Of a stretch of 64,000 nt of DNA, positions 12,681-25,572 are shown piece after piece. This stretch comes from Adenophora triphylla var. japonica (Eukaryota; Streptophyta; Magnoliopsida; Asterales; Campanulaceae): assembly GCA_022495995.1 (NCBI GenBank), contig JAFEMH010004871.1, forward strand, positions 1-64,000, read 5' to 3'. Each line of letters begins with the position of its first letter. The first letter of the stretch is position 1. The notes under the pieces are model-generated. The model saw nothing but the letters and a program-made list of their open reading frames with translations, made no database searches and was not told the origin of the DNA. The position numbers and the translations under genes were made by a program.

Positions 12681-13045
12681 TTAATGTTGGCAGTCCTGCG
12701 GTTGTAGATGCGGTTGCATCTTGAACTTCTTGGAAAACTCTTCTTCAACTTTGGACACACAAAATCCATACGTGTCCCTTATATCCATGTAGTCTATGCT
12801 AGCATCCATTCCTTGCACATTTGCGATTAAGCAAGGAATTAGCTTTCCGTTCCCCAAATCCATAAGCCCATTGGTAGTATTTGCGTAGAAATGGTCCACA
12901 TAGGATGGAATGGTGTAGTTTTGCTTTAAGTTGAAGAGGGAAAGAATGCCTGAAACTCTCATCTTCCTGATCATCTCTCTGCCCAAAGCATCTTGCATCA
13001 ATTCATCTTCTGTTATTTCCCCGCCGTAAAAAGAAGTGAGGATTC
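12681..13045 (-). pseudogene. Unidentified exon-like fragment
   Basis: On the minus strand an acceptor-like poly-T tract and AG at about 13046 precede an open frame: ILTSFYGGEITEDELMQDAL, then REMIRKMRVSGILSLFNL and YGFCVSKVEEEFSKKFK. It ends at a TAA at 12681. One frame over, a plausible continuation (TAGLPTLIGRYKAVSRKDF) runs to about 12500, which suggests a frameshift. I do not recognise the family. It could be an exon of a host gene broken by copia C or captured by another element. Nothing else gene-like is seen in 12421-13365. Confidence 0.35.
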
Positions 13046-13365
13046 TAAAAAAAAAATTAAGTTAGATTCTTATTCAAGAATACACAATTCACATGCGGTT
13101 TAAGCATATATACGATTTGACAACAGTACGGTTGAGAAATCAAAGTTTCTCAACTACTAATTGAACTATGTATACTACATAGGCAATAAGAGAGAATAAA
13201 TGAATAAAGTAGCATGCGGCATTCAACATGCGGTTTTATCCTAAGGGCATCATTAGTAGCATACAGTTTATGTTATGTGTTTTTTAATAACGGTACAAAC
13301 ATTTAATAGGACTTTTGATTAATGATGGGGAGTATATCTTTAAGATAAAAATGTAAAATGATATA

Positions 13366-13850
13366 CTTCCTCCGTCCCATTATAATAGGAATAAAATGGG
13401 GTTCGCACAAAAATTAAGGAAAATATATAGTTGAATAAGTGTTGTGAGTATAAAATTTGAGTAAGGAGAAAAAAGGCTAAATAATAATTTAAAATATTAA
13501 TTTTAATAATAAAAATATTTGCCAAGGTGAAAAAAGGCTAGTGACTAAAATAAAGAAAACCAATAAGTTAGGGACCTATTTTTGAATAAGTTCAACCCCT
13601 TATTTCACAGTTTACACCTTCAACGTTGTTTTGATTCAGTTAGGTCCCAAAATCGTTAAATTTTGGACAAATTTTTAACGAAGGGCAAATATAATCTCAT
13701 TTTTCATGAGTTTATGGGCAAGAATATCAATTATCGATGTTAAAGGTATATCTGCATCCAAATCCTAAATTTAGGGGCATATTTATTTATTTACCCTTTT
13801 ATAATGAAACAAAAAAAATTGGACTTTTGTGTTATTTAATGGGATGGAGG
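13366..13850. mobile_element. Stowaway-like MITE
   Basis: Inverted ends cttcctccgtcccatta and, at the right, aatgggatggagg, flanked by TA on each side (13364-13365, 13851-13852). The ends resemble the CTCCCTCCGTCCC terminus of Stowaway elements. At 485 bp it is long for the group and has no coding frame. Confidence 0.6.
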
Positions 13851-14400
13851 TATGTCAAATTTGAGTCTGAATTAATCTTATGTGGAACTATTCAGAACAT
13901 CCCAATCGTCCAATGCCAACTAAGACTACCAACAATGGGGGGTTGAAATGTTAAATGAAATGGGTTTACGTTAGTTGAAACCTTGCAATGGGTGAGTTGA
14001 AATGGGGTGATTGAAATAGGAGGTTGAAAGATTTCATCCGGTTGAAAAAAAAAACTTTTGAGATAACACGTGGCGGGTTCTAATGGGGCCGCTTTTGGCC
14101 CATGCGCCTCAAGGACCGACAAGGCGCGTGAGGCGTTCATTTTTTTCCTTTTTTTTATTTTTTCTGAATTGGACACGTGGCTTGATCTGATTGGTCCATT
14201 AGATTTTCAGATTTTTTTATCCCAAATCTTTGAGCTGAATTATCACCTAGTTAATTTTTTTTTTTGCCAATATTCATCATTTTTTCCCCTATAAATTGAT
14301 ACAAGTTTCATTTGATTTGGACAAAAAAAAACACTCATTTCTCAATTATCCTTCTTCATTTTAGCCTTTATTTAAAAAAAATCATCATCCTTTTAATGAA

Positions 14401-14484
14401 ATGGATTCCAATAATAATCCTTTCAACACTCAAAATTCAAGTAATTTTTCCCCATTCAACTACAAAAGCTTTTTGAAATATTGA
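14401..14484 (+). pseudogene. Possible Harbinger ORF1 start
   Basis: A short frame MDSNNNPFNTQNSSNFSPFN resembles the start of the Myb-like accessory protein that precedes the transposase in plant PIF/Harbinger elements. It stops after about 28 codons. The call rests on position and general composition only. Confidence 0.3.
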
Positions 14485-14745
14485 CTGCCGAGCTATGTCA
14501 TCTTTCTGCTATTTTGTACCACTTTAAAGATTATTTGTTTGTAACTTTATCTTTTAATTAAATCGATTGAATTATTACTTCATGTCCGTCAACCTCAACC
14601 ACTCAATTTGAATGATATCCTTATCTTTTAATTAACTTGATTTAATTCTGACTTCATGTCCGTCAACCTTAACCACTCAATTTCTTATAAATAACACTCT
14701 ATTCTTTCTTTCTTCCTATACAAATCTTTCCTTCTTCCTACACCA

Positions 14746-16067
14746 ATGGATCCATTCAGAGTTCCTTTTGATGTCGAAGCCTATAAAAGGCAACTTGAAT
14801 GGGAGGTGAGTTTTATCGTCAACCCACTTTTGGAACAAACACCCAAAAAAAAAGAAGAAAATATTTCAAAAGAGATCATGCTGTTCACAATAAGAGTCTG
14901 GTTGACGACTACTTTGCTGAAAATGCTAGGTACAGTAATTTCTTCCGCAGACGATATCGGATGCGGAAACATGTATTCCTTCGAATCGTCGCGGACCTAT
15001 CAAACCATGACAACTACTTCACATAAAGATTCGATGCTGCTGGCAAAGAAGGCCTATCTCCATTAGCAAAATGTACCACGGCGATGCGAATGTTAGCATA
15101 TGGTATGTCCGCCGACCATATTGATGAATACATAAAGATAGGAGGCACTACAGCATTGGAGACGTTACGTAGATTTTGCAAAGGGGTCATTCAATTGTAT
15201 TAGCAAGAGTACTTGAGAGGCCCAACTGAAAATGACCTGCAAAAAATACTTGAAGTTAGTGAGATGCGGGGATTTCCAGGGATGATCAAGAGTGTTGATT
15301 GCATGCACTGGAAATGGAAAACTTGTCCTACTGCTTGGGAAGGTCAATTTACTAGAGGTGATAAGGGAACCACAAGTATTATTCTTGAAGCAGTTGCCAC
15401 TCATGATTTATGGATCTTACATTCATTTTTCGGATGTCCGGACACATTGAACGATATAAATGTTCTGGACCGATCGCCATTGTTCGATGATGTTGAACAA
15501 GGAAAAGCTCCACGAGTTAATTTCTATGTGAATCAACGTCAATATAATATGACGTATTATCTTGCTGACGCTATCTACCCTTTTTATCCGAATTTCGTCA
15601 AATCAATTAGACTTCCTCAAAGTGATGAAGATAAGCTTTTTGCAAAATATCAGGAGGAATGTCGGAAGGATATAGAATGTGCATTTGGAGTGCTCCAAGC
15701 TCGATTTAAAATAATTCGAGAACCAGCTCGAATGTGGGAGATTAACGACTTGGCTATCATCATGAGGTCATGTATCATATTACATAATAAGATTGTTGAG
15801 GATGAACGGGATACGTATTTTCAGAATTGGCTTGACTATCATGATAAATTCGAGGCAAGTGGGTCTAGTACACAACAACCATTGTCGACTGAGGTACTAC
15901 CTGCATTTGCAGAGCATGTGCGTACTAGATCGAAAATGCGTGATCCAAGAGTTCATCAACAATTGCAGAAGGATCTAGTCAATCACATATGGGCAAAGTT
16001 CGAAAATTTATGCTATACTAATTTTATTGTCTTTCATTACTTGTGTCGCGAGCTAAGTTTAATGTAA
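14746..16067 (+). pseudogene. PIF/Harbinger transposase remnant
   Basis: The reading begins MDPFRVPFDVEAYKRQLEWE. It shifts frame in a run of nine A's (about 14847-14855) and continues KKRRKYFKRDHAVHNKSLVD and RRRYRMRKHVFLRIVADLSN, the helix-turn-helix region before the DDE core. Stops interrupt at 15024-15026 and 15201-15203. The last part, 15213-16067 (284 codons), is open and holds all three catalytic positions: SVDCMHWKWK, LNDINVLDRS, and the Glu in CRKDIECAFGVLQARFKI. This is the plant Harbinger nuclease family. The two stops and one shift mean a full enzyme is not encoded. The element's 3' end was later split by the inverted-repeat element at 16378. Confidence 0.85.
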
Positions 16068-16377
16068 CTTTTCTTATTTTTAATAATAATTATCGTCATT
16101 TATCTAATTATTTAATTGCAAAAAAAATTAATTAAGTGTGAAATATTTTTTTAATTATAAATAATAATAATAATTATTATTATTTTACTAATTATAAAAA
16201 TAGAGAATATAAATAAAATAAAAGTGGTGAAATATAGAATGATGAGTTGGAGGAAGTTGAAATTTAATTTAATTTAACAATTGTAAGATGGTTAAATAAG
16301 ATGAATAATTAAAATATGAGGTGTATAAGATAAAATATTAAAATAATTAAATGAAATGAGATGGATAGTTGAAACCA

Positions 16378-18090
<1,713 letters not shown>

Positions 18091-18139
18091 GTTGAAACCA
18101 ATTGTGATAGTCTAACACATTAAAAATCGTTCGTACAAT

Positions 18140-18484
18140 ACCTAATGGGCTTTGGCCCGGTGGTATGATAGAGACTTTCCGAAGGGAAGGTCTCTTGTTC
18201 GATTCCCCCCAAGGGGAGTCTTTGGGTTTAATTTCCTTCATTCGGTTTCAGGGACCTTAGAGCCCACATCCCAGTGCGGTTAAGGAAAGCGGCATTCTTG
18301 GGCTCTGCAAACCTCAGTGTGGGGAGTTCATCTACCAAGCGTTGTAGGAGGCCTCCGCGTAGGTGAGTATAAGGGCGCCGCCACCCCTGGCCGCATTGGG
18401 CACATCCGCGATTTACCTCCGCTGTGGGACACCGAGGCCGGGAGCTAGTGGTCAGGGACTAACCCTAGTGGGGAGAACCCGTAT

Positions 18485-18510
<26 letters not shown>
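18140..18510 (+). mobile_element. tRNA-derived SINE with 18-bp TSD
   Basis: It starts acctaatgggctttggcc, carries a pol III A-box-like TGGCCCGGTGG (18153-18163) and a B box GTTCGATTCC (18197-18206), and ends in a pure A tail (18486-18515). The direct repeat aaaaatcgttcgtacaat flanks it at 18122-18139 and 18511-18528 (the A's overlap the tail). Its 3' TSD ends 147 bp upstream of the host gene's ATG. Confidence 0.85.
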
Positions 18511-18517
<7 letters not shown>

Positions 18518-18528
18518 GTTCGTACAAT

Positions 18529-18675
18529 TCACAGATGGCGAAGGGGTGTGTCCACGTGTAATATCTCCAATCCCACCAAGTAAAAATACAAAAATCTAGT
18601 GTCAGTGTCTTAAAAGTCCCCATTTCACCTTTCCCAAACCATCCTACTCCATCTCTCTCTCTCCTCTTCATCAAT
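18529..18675 (+). promoter_or_regulatory. Putative promoter and 5' UTR of the H15 gene
   Basis: The 147 bp between the SINE and the ATG hold a G-box core CACGTG (18553-18558) and a pyrimidine-rich stretch (ctccatctctctctctcctc, about 18648-18667), which are common near plant transcription starts. I see no clear TATA box. Further upstream sequence is all inserted DNA, so any distal control elements were displaced by the SINE and the foldback element. Confidence 0.4.
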
Positions 18676-18933
18676 ATGGACCACCACCCACCACCGCCGG
18701 AGCACCATCACAATGCACTCATTGTTGCTCCCCAACTCAACCACACAACCAATCATGGCGGCGACGATGAAGGACCAGCTCAACAGAATTCGTTACCAAT
18801 GAAGAATTTCAGAGCCCTGGTCTTCAAATTCATTAAACCACTAACACCAGCTGATGAATCGCTCATTGAACAGCGCCTTCGCGATTTCTTCCCGGCCATT
18901 AACATTATTCCCGATCATCCTCCTTATTCCGTG
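18676..18933 (+). CDS. H15/AT-hook chromatin protein, exon 1
   Basis: First exon of the only recognisable host gene, 86 codons. The ATG follows a CT-rich leader. The N-terminus is His/Pro-rich (MDHHPPPPEHHH), followed by FKFIKPLTPADESLIEQRL and RDFFPAINIIPDHPPYSV. The segment before 'DHPPY' is what precedes the globular domain in plant HMGA/H1-like proteins, and HPPY is the first part of that domain (compare HPxYAxMI in linker histones). GTG|gtaata at 18933/18934 is a phase-0 donor. Joined to exon 2 it reads HPPYSV-MIKEAVEKLN, restoring the domain. Reading on without splicing meets a stop at 19044. The intron start also resembles the start of intron 2. Confidence 0.75.
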
Positions 18934-19025
18934 GTAATAATTACCTCAATTGCTTTTGCATGCATGGCTGACACTTGCTTAATTGATTGTCTTCTTTTAC
19001 TTGTTCTTGTTCTTATTTTGATATC

Positions 19026-19580
19026 CTCTTTTGGTCCAAAATAGCTGTCACTTTATAACTCAAATTGGTTCAAAATAGTTGTGGCGCTTTTGGGATAAAA
19101 TCATTAAAATCTTAATTTTATCCTTGCATTTGAAAATTGTATTTTTATTTGACGAATGAAGTAATGGATGAGAGGTGTAAATTAAATAGGAGTAAATTTA
19201 GTATTAATTCCTTGACTTTTTTTCCCCAAAATAAATGACCTTTTTTTTTTCCAAAATAAATGACCGCTTTGTCCCAAAATGTGTTACTAAATGATTTTTT
19301 ATCTGTTTTTTTTTTTTTTTTCATATTTAATATACTTGCAAAATTAAAAGCTTAAAACTGGATGCAATAATATTTATGAATTTTACTATTAGAAGTCATA
19401 AAGTCATCATTTAAAGAGATTAAAAAAAAAAAGTCATCATTTTAAGAGTGTCCCTTAATTATGAAAAGTTCATTCAATTTGGGACAGAGAGAGAAATTGT
19501 CTTATAAAACGGTAGTAATGATTACATTTCATAAAGGCAGTGAAAACTCTAAAAGTGAAACCACAATTATTTTGGAACAG
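19026..19580. mobile_element. MITE in intron 1
   Basis: Imperfect inverted ends: cctcttttggtccaaaatag at the left, and at the right ccctctgttccaaaataatt when read on the other strand. It contains a local duplication of ccaaaataaatgacc (about 19226 and 19250). No coding frame. Confidence 0.5.
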
Positions 19581-19817
19581 AGGGAATCTTAGTTTTAGGG
19601 CCGGTTTGGTTAATAGTTTTGGCAAGAATAATTCGCTCTTCCTTTATTAAGGTCTATACATGCATTTTTAAGCAGTAATTTTGGTACTTTTTTCTTCTGT
19701 AAGAAAGTGGTCTTAAACTCGTACATCCAACATCTTCAAAAAAAGCTGCATTCTAAAAAGAAATTGCATTTAACAAAAAACTTTTTGTTTAAATGTACTC
19801 ATACAATCCCTTATTCT

Positions 19818-20407
19818 TGTTAGATCAAAATGTAGGGAATTGTGATGGATATGACAAAGCTTGATGTATCTTCTAGGCGTGGATCACACTTTCCTAAAAA
19901 TAATATTTCGCCCCTACTTAGAGCACCGGGTTACCACGAAATTACTTTTGAGATACAAAGAAGAATCAACTATAATTGTTGCTCTTTCAATTATAGTCAC
20001 TTAGGAATCTGTTTGGTGTATTTTGTGTATTTTGCAAAGAGAAAATCTGCGGAATTTTTCTTGTTTGCAAGGCTTGTAAATTGATTAATTTCTATATCTC
20101 AAATGAATGGAAGTCACTCCTATTTATAGAAATAACTACACCACTTTGAATGAAGAGATGCCTTTTCTAAAAGACACATTTTCAAATGACACATACTTTT
20201 AAAGGAACGTATCTTTTACTTTCAAATATGTCTTTTGCAAGAGACAATATTTGAAGAGTCATATTACTTTAAATGATGTGTCCTTCAACTTTAAATTTTC
20301 TATATATATTTTATTTAATAATTATGATATACCATACCCCGTCATAATTATTTAATAAACTCATTTGAATATTTGTACATTTATAATTAACTCTAAATAA
20401 TCCAACA
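19818..20407 (-). repeat. 3' LTR of copia-A
   Basis: 590 bp. It matches the split LTR on the right with a few substitutions and a 9-bp length difference (an extra ttttgtgta-type repeat near 20020). A polypurine tract, ctctaaatggggggagga on the minus strand, adjoins it at 20408. Confidence 0.9.
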
Positions 20408-20937
20408 ATCCTCCCCCATTTAGAGTAATTTATAAATGCACAAAATTACAATTAATACAAGTAAACACATTGCAACCTCATGCATAAATGAAAGTATCCT
20501 TATGATTTGAACTTTCACATAGTATAACACACATTCCGAGAATTCATATTACAAAGGTGACTATAAAGTTTGAACCAAGTAATGTATATTGAACTATTGA
20601 AGATGCTATACACAAAAGGTCATTACATAATTCCTAATTATTCTGACACATGGCCCTGTGTCCACATCTATTCATAAGTGCATCAAAGCCTTTTGCCCTA
20701 GTCTTTGCTTCTTGAAGCGGCCAAACTTCGCACTTACATTGGTAAATTTCTCTAACGGTGCCCCTGCAAAGTAAACACTTTATCAAGAAATCTATTAAGA
20801 AAACCAACCTCTTCTTAATTGCAGGTATATTAACACTCACCTTTGGGATAATATAGTGCTATCAAAACTCCAATTAAGAAATTAATCTTATTGAACTCAA
20901 GACTTAACGTTGTATTAAGCGTTGAGTTAAGACTTCC

Positions 20938-23900
20938 TTAAATGAGTTTTATATCTAAGGGCATTAGACCCATCCCATTGGACATTCTGTGCACATCACC
21001 TTTAGCTAATAATTTCGTCAAGCAATCAGCTAAATTTATATTTGTCCAAATATAGTCAATTGTTATAATTCCATCTTTGATATGTCCCTGGACATAACTA
21101 TGTCTCAAACTTATATGTCTTAACTTACCATTATAAACATGAATATATGCTTTCGCCAAAGTCGATTTACTATCACAATGTATAACAATATGTGACATCG
21201 GCTTTGACCACAAAGGTATCTCATACAAGAGATTTCTTAATCAATCAGCTTCTTTTCCTGACAATGCCAATGCTATAAATTCTGAAGCCATAGTTGAATC
21301 TGTAATACATGTTTGTTTCTTGGATGCCCAAGAAATTGCACCTCCCCCAAGTAGAAATACTCATCCACTTGTTGAAGAATTATCTTCTTTATTCGTTATC
21401 CAACTAGCATCAGAATATCTCTCTAAAACTGGAGGATCACCTTTGTAGGTTAAACCATAATCAATGGTTTTCTTTAAGTACTTTAGTACACGATATATTG
21501 CTTGCCAATGAGCGTGACTTGGATTACTTGTGTACCTACTCAACTTTTCAACCGCAAATGCGATGTCAGGCCTTGTACTTGTCATAGCGTACATCAAGCA
21601 CCCTATGACCCTTGCATATTCCATTTGTGAAATTGCCATGCCTTCGTTTGGCCTAAACTTCAAACTTGGGTCAATAGGAGTACTTACCGGAGAACATTCA
21701 AAGTAATTAAATCTTTTGAGCACTTTCTCAATATAATGAGATTGTGTCAAAGTTTATTTTTTATTCTCCCTTTTTATCCTAATTCCAAGGATAACATCTG
21801 CTTCTCCCACATCTTTCATGGAAAATTAAGATGATAAGAACGATTTAGTTTCTTTAACTTGTTCTAAATCCGTTCCAAAAATTAACATATCATCCACATA
21901 TAAGCATATTAAGACACCTTTATTGGTATCATCAAACTTGCGATATACACATTTGTCCGATTCGTTCAACTTGAATCCATTTGACAACACAACATCATTA
22001 AATTTCTGATGCCATTGCTTTGGTGCTTGCTTTAGCCTATATAATGATTTAATAAATTTGCATACATTGTGTTCTTGTCCAGACAAAACGAACCCTTCTG
22101 GTTGTTTCATATACACCTCTTCTTCTAATTTACCATTCAAGAATGTCGTTTTAACATTCATTTGGTGAATTACAAGTTTGTGAATTGCTGCAAGAGCAAT
22201 CAACAATCTTATGGTGGTAATTCTTGCCACCGGTGCCTATGTGTCAAAATAATCAACTCCAGGTTTTTGCTTGTAACCTTGTGCTACTAACCTAGCTTTG
22301 AACTTGTCAATTGTGCCATCGACTTTCATTTTCTTTTTGAAAATCCATTTGCAACCAATTGACTTACATTTTAGTGGTAGATCAATTAAGACCCAAGTAT
22401 TATTTTCCATTATGGAATCCATCTCATCATTGATGGCTTCTTTCCAAAATGCGGCATCTCGAGACTCCATAGCCTTTTGAAATGTAGTAGGGTCTCCTTC
22501 AATCTTGTAACAATGACAGTATTGGTCCAAAATTGAATCCCTATTACCTTCAACCAAGTAAACACAAAAATCTGGACCAAAGGACTTTTCTTTTCTTGCC
22601 AGTTTACTTCTTCTAAGTTGTGGTTGAGGTTGTTCATTATTATCTTCAAGAACTTGTTTATCAAGATATTGAGTTCCCTATTGGTACTATGTTTGTCTTC
22701 TTTTAGTCTAGGAATTGAAGAAAATCGTTTCTCATCAAAAATTGCATCTCTTGATTCTATGATCGTATGCAACGATACATAGTCATTTTCTTTTATAACA
22801 TAGAATCTATAGGCTTTGCTATTTATTGCATACCCTATAACCCAAAACTTTGAAATAATTCAAGTTGGGTTTTCTCTTGTACCATAGTTCATAAGGAGTA
22901 ACTTTGTTTCCTTTTGTAGGAACCCGATTAAGTATATAACATGCTGTTAGCATAACTTCTCCCCAAAGCCCATCACTTAAGACCTGAATAGGAAGCATAG
23001 AATTAATCATTTCTTTTAATGTCATATTCTTTCTTTCAGCCATACCATTTTGTTGTGGTACATATGGAGCAGTAGTTTCATGAATTATTCCTACTGACTG
23101 AAAGTAACTTGGATTATAGTATTCACCACCTCTATCGGTTCTTAATTTTTTAACCAAGGCACTTTGTTGCAATTCTACTTCATTTTTATAAATTTTAAAT
23201 TAATCAAAGGTTTCATCTTTAGAAGATACTAAGTACACGTAACAATATCGAGAATAATCATCAATAAAAGTCACAATATACTTTTTATTTCCTAAGGAAG
23301 GAGTGATATGAAAATCACATAGGTCACTATGCAGCAATTCAAGCAATGTTGAAGTTCTTTCCACAGTTGGGAACGGAGTTTTTGTTATCTTAGTAAGCAT
23401 GCATGTTCTACATTTCTCTAAATTCATGTTAAATGAGGGTATTAATCGTAATTTAGACATCATATAATTTTCTATAATTCACATGTCCAAAACGAAAATG
23501 CCATAGAGAAGAATCACAATCAATAAAGTAAATAGAACTGTTAACTTTATTAATACTTAATTTGAACATGCCATTACAAATATAACCTAAACCAACAAAA
23601 TTACCACCTTTAGATAATACAAATTTGTACGCTTCAAATACCATTTTGAAACAAAATTGATTCAAGAGACTACCAGAGGCTAAATTTCTCCTAATTTTCG
23701 GAGCATACAATACATCTTTAATAATAAGAGTTTTTTCGGAAGAAAACAATAATTCTACTTGTCATATCCCTTGGATCTTGACGGTAGAACTATTGCCCAT
23801 GTAGAGAACATCTCCATCTTCAAGATTTTTTAATGTCTTGAACAAATGACGGTCTTTACATACATGTCTCGATGCTCCTGAATCAATCCACCGAGGCATC

Positions 23901-24800
23901 TTCATCCTGTACACAATTAATTTTAGAAATCATTGCAATAAAGTTAATTTCTGAATTCAAAATAAATTGTGAACTTTTACCTTCAAAGGTTTGATTATGA
24001 CTAGACTCGCCATGACCCTTTTTCTTTTGACCCTTAGCCATCTTCCGTTTCCATATGGAACAATCTTTCTTGAAGTGACCAGGTTTGTTGCATTCAAAAC
24101 AATTTCCTTTATTTTGAATTTTTGCCTTTTTGCCAAATTGGCCATTGATGGATTCTCCGAGTCGTTTCTTGCCCTTTCCATTGGCTTTCCCATCTTATAC
24201 CATGTTAATAGTAGAAGAAGAAGGTTTAGAATTATCCTTTCCTTCATCTTGCATGCGGATACCCTCTTCTATGCGTAGATGAGTTGCCAATTGTTCGATA
24301 TTCATATTATCCTTCTTATGTTTCAAAGAGTTTCTAACATCCTTCCAAGAAGAACGTAATTTATCAATTATGGAAGAAACGGTAAAAGTTTCATCCATCT
24401 TGATATCATGTTGTTTAAAGCTGCCCAAAATTCTTTGAATTTCATGGAATTACTCCATGATAGATCTAGCATCAACCATTTTATAATTATTAAAATTACT
24501 AACCAAAAATTTCTTACTTGACGCATCTTCGGCCATGTACTTTGATTCAGGCATATCCTATAACTCCTTTACGGATTCCACAAATTGATAAACATCGAAC
24601 AAACCATCCGTCATGCCATTAAGTTTGTGACCACGATAAACGTAGTCGTGAATTCCCACTTGTTTCTTTTGCGGGTTTCCTCCAATGTTTCATCCTCCTT
24701 TTCTTCCGTTTTGGGTGTGCTTAGCACGTAAGCAACATTGAGCAGCGAAAGAAGGAAGTGCAACAAAATCCGACACCTTCAAACTTGTCCAACTTATGAA
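20938..24800 (-). pseudogene. Copia-A gag-pol remnant
   Basis: On the minus strand the gag start reads MATIRDMATNFHKLDKFEGV (about 24830). Gag pieces lie at 24195-24428, with a knuckle CxxCNKPGHFKKDC-like region near 24070. Integrase pieces follow: CRTCMLTKITKTPFP and IVTFIDDYSRYC at 23200-23463, and RTDRGGEYYNP with YVPQQNGMAERKN at 22819-23172. RT lies at 21826-22557 (CKWIFKKK, KARLVAQGYKQKPGVDYFDT, QMNVKTTFLNGKLEEEVYM, LICLYVDDMLIFG). RNase H pieces at 20938-21750 end ADCLTKLLAKGDVHRM. Stops occur after GVDYFDT and after KSFLSS, plus others, so it is inactive. I did not find a clean primer site. Confidence 0.8.
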
Positions 24801-24858
24801 AGTTGGTCGCCATATCACGAATTGTAGCCATCACAAATTGATAATTTTACTTTTAGAT

Positions 24859-25224
24859 TGTTAGATCAAAATGTAGGGAATTGTGATGGATATGACAAAA
24901 CTTGATGTATCTTCTAGGCGTGGATCACACTTTCCTAAAAGTAATATTTCGCCCCTACTTAGAGCACCGGGTTACCACGAAATTACTTTTGAGATACAAA
25001 GAAGAATCAACTATAATTGTTGCTCTTTCAATTATAGTCACTTAGGAATTTGTTTGGTGTATTTTGCAAAGAGAAAATCTGCAGAATTTTTCTTGTTTGC
25101 AAGGCTTGTAAATTGATTAATTTTTATATCTCAAATGAATGGAAATCACTCCTATTTATAGAAATAACTACACCACTTTGAATGAAGAGATGCCTTTTCT
25201 AAAAGACACATTTTCAAATGATAC
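24859..25224 (-). repeat. 5' LTR of copia-A, first part
   Basis: Matches 19818-20185 closely and stops at gatac, the TSD of copia-B. Confidence 0.9.
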
Positions 25225-25506
25225 TATCAGAGATAACACAAGTGTAAGTGTGAACACACCTCAACTCATACCAAAGACAGACGGATAGAACCTTCCAGAG
25301 ATCTCAATATTCTTCTGTAATTATAGATTATAGGAGATTTGTGTAAATCATTATAATTATGTAAATCAGTATCATTAGCTGCAATTTAGGATATCTTCAG
25401 GCTTATATTAGGCAAGCCAATATTTGTGTTTAGGTAGGTTCATATTCCCTGTATTATAAAAACAAAGAATGTCAATAATAAAACTTATGTTTTCCATCAT
25501 CTTATA
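25225..25506 (+). repeat. 5' LTR of copia-B
   Basis: 282 bp, starting TATCAGAGATAACACAAG and ending CCATCATCTTATA. The ends are TA..TA, not TG..CA. An A/T-rich putative promoter region and tattataaaaacaaag lie near its end. Confidence 0.9.
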
Positions 25507-25519
25507 TGGTATCAAAGCC
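25507..25519 (+). promoter_or_regulatory. Primer binding site of copia-B
   Basis: TGGTATCAAAGCC directly after the LTR, close to the usual copia TGGTATCAGAGC. Confidence 0.8.
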
Positions 25520-25572
25520 TTCACGGTTCAACCCCATACCTTGTCCTTTCCGTCTTCTCTTTCACTGCTCCC

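Noticed and set aside
18140..18210. Possible tRNA gene
   Set aside because: A and B boxes are present, but no cloverleaf closes; the A tail and TSD show a SINE.
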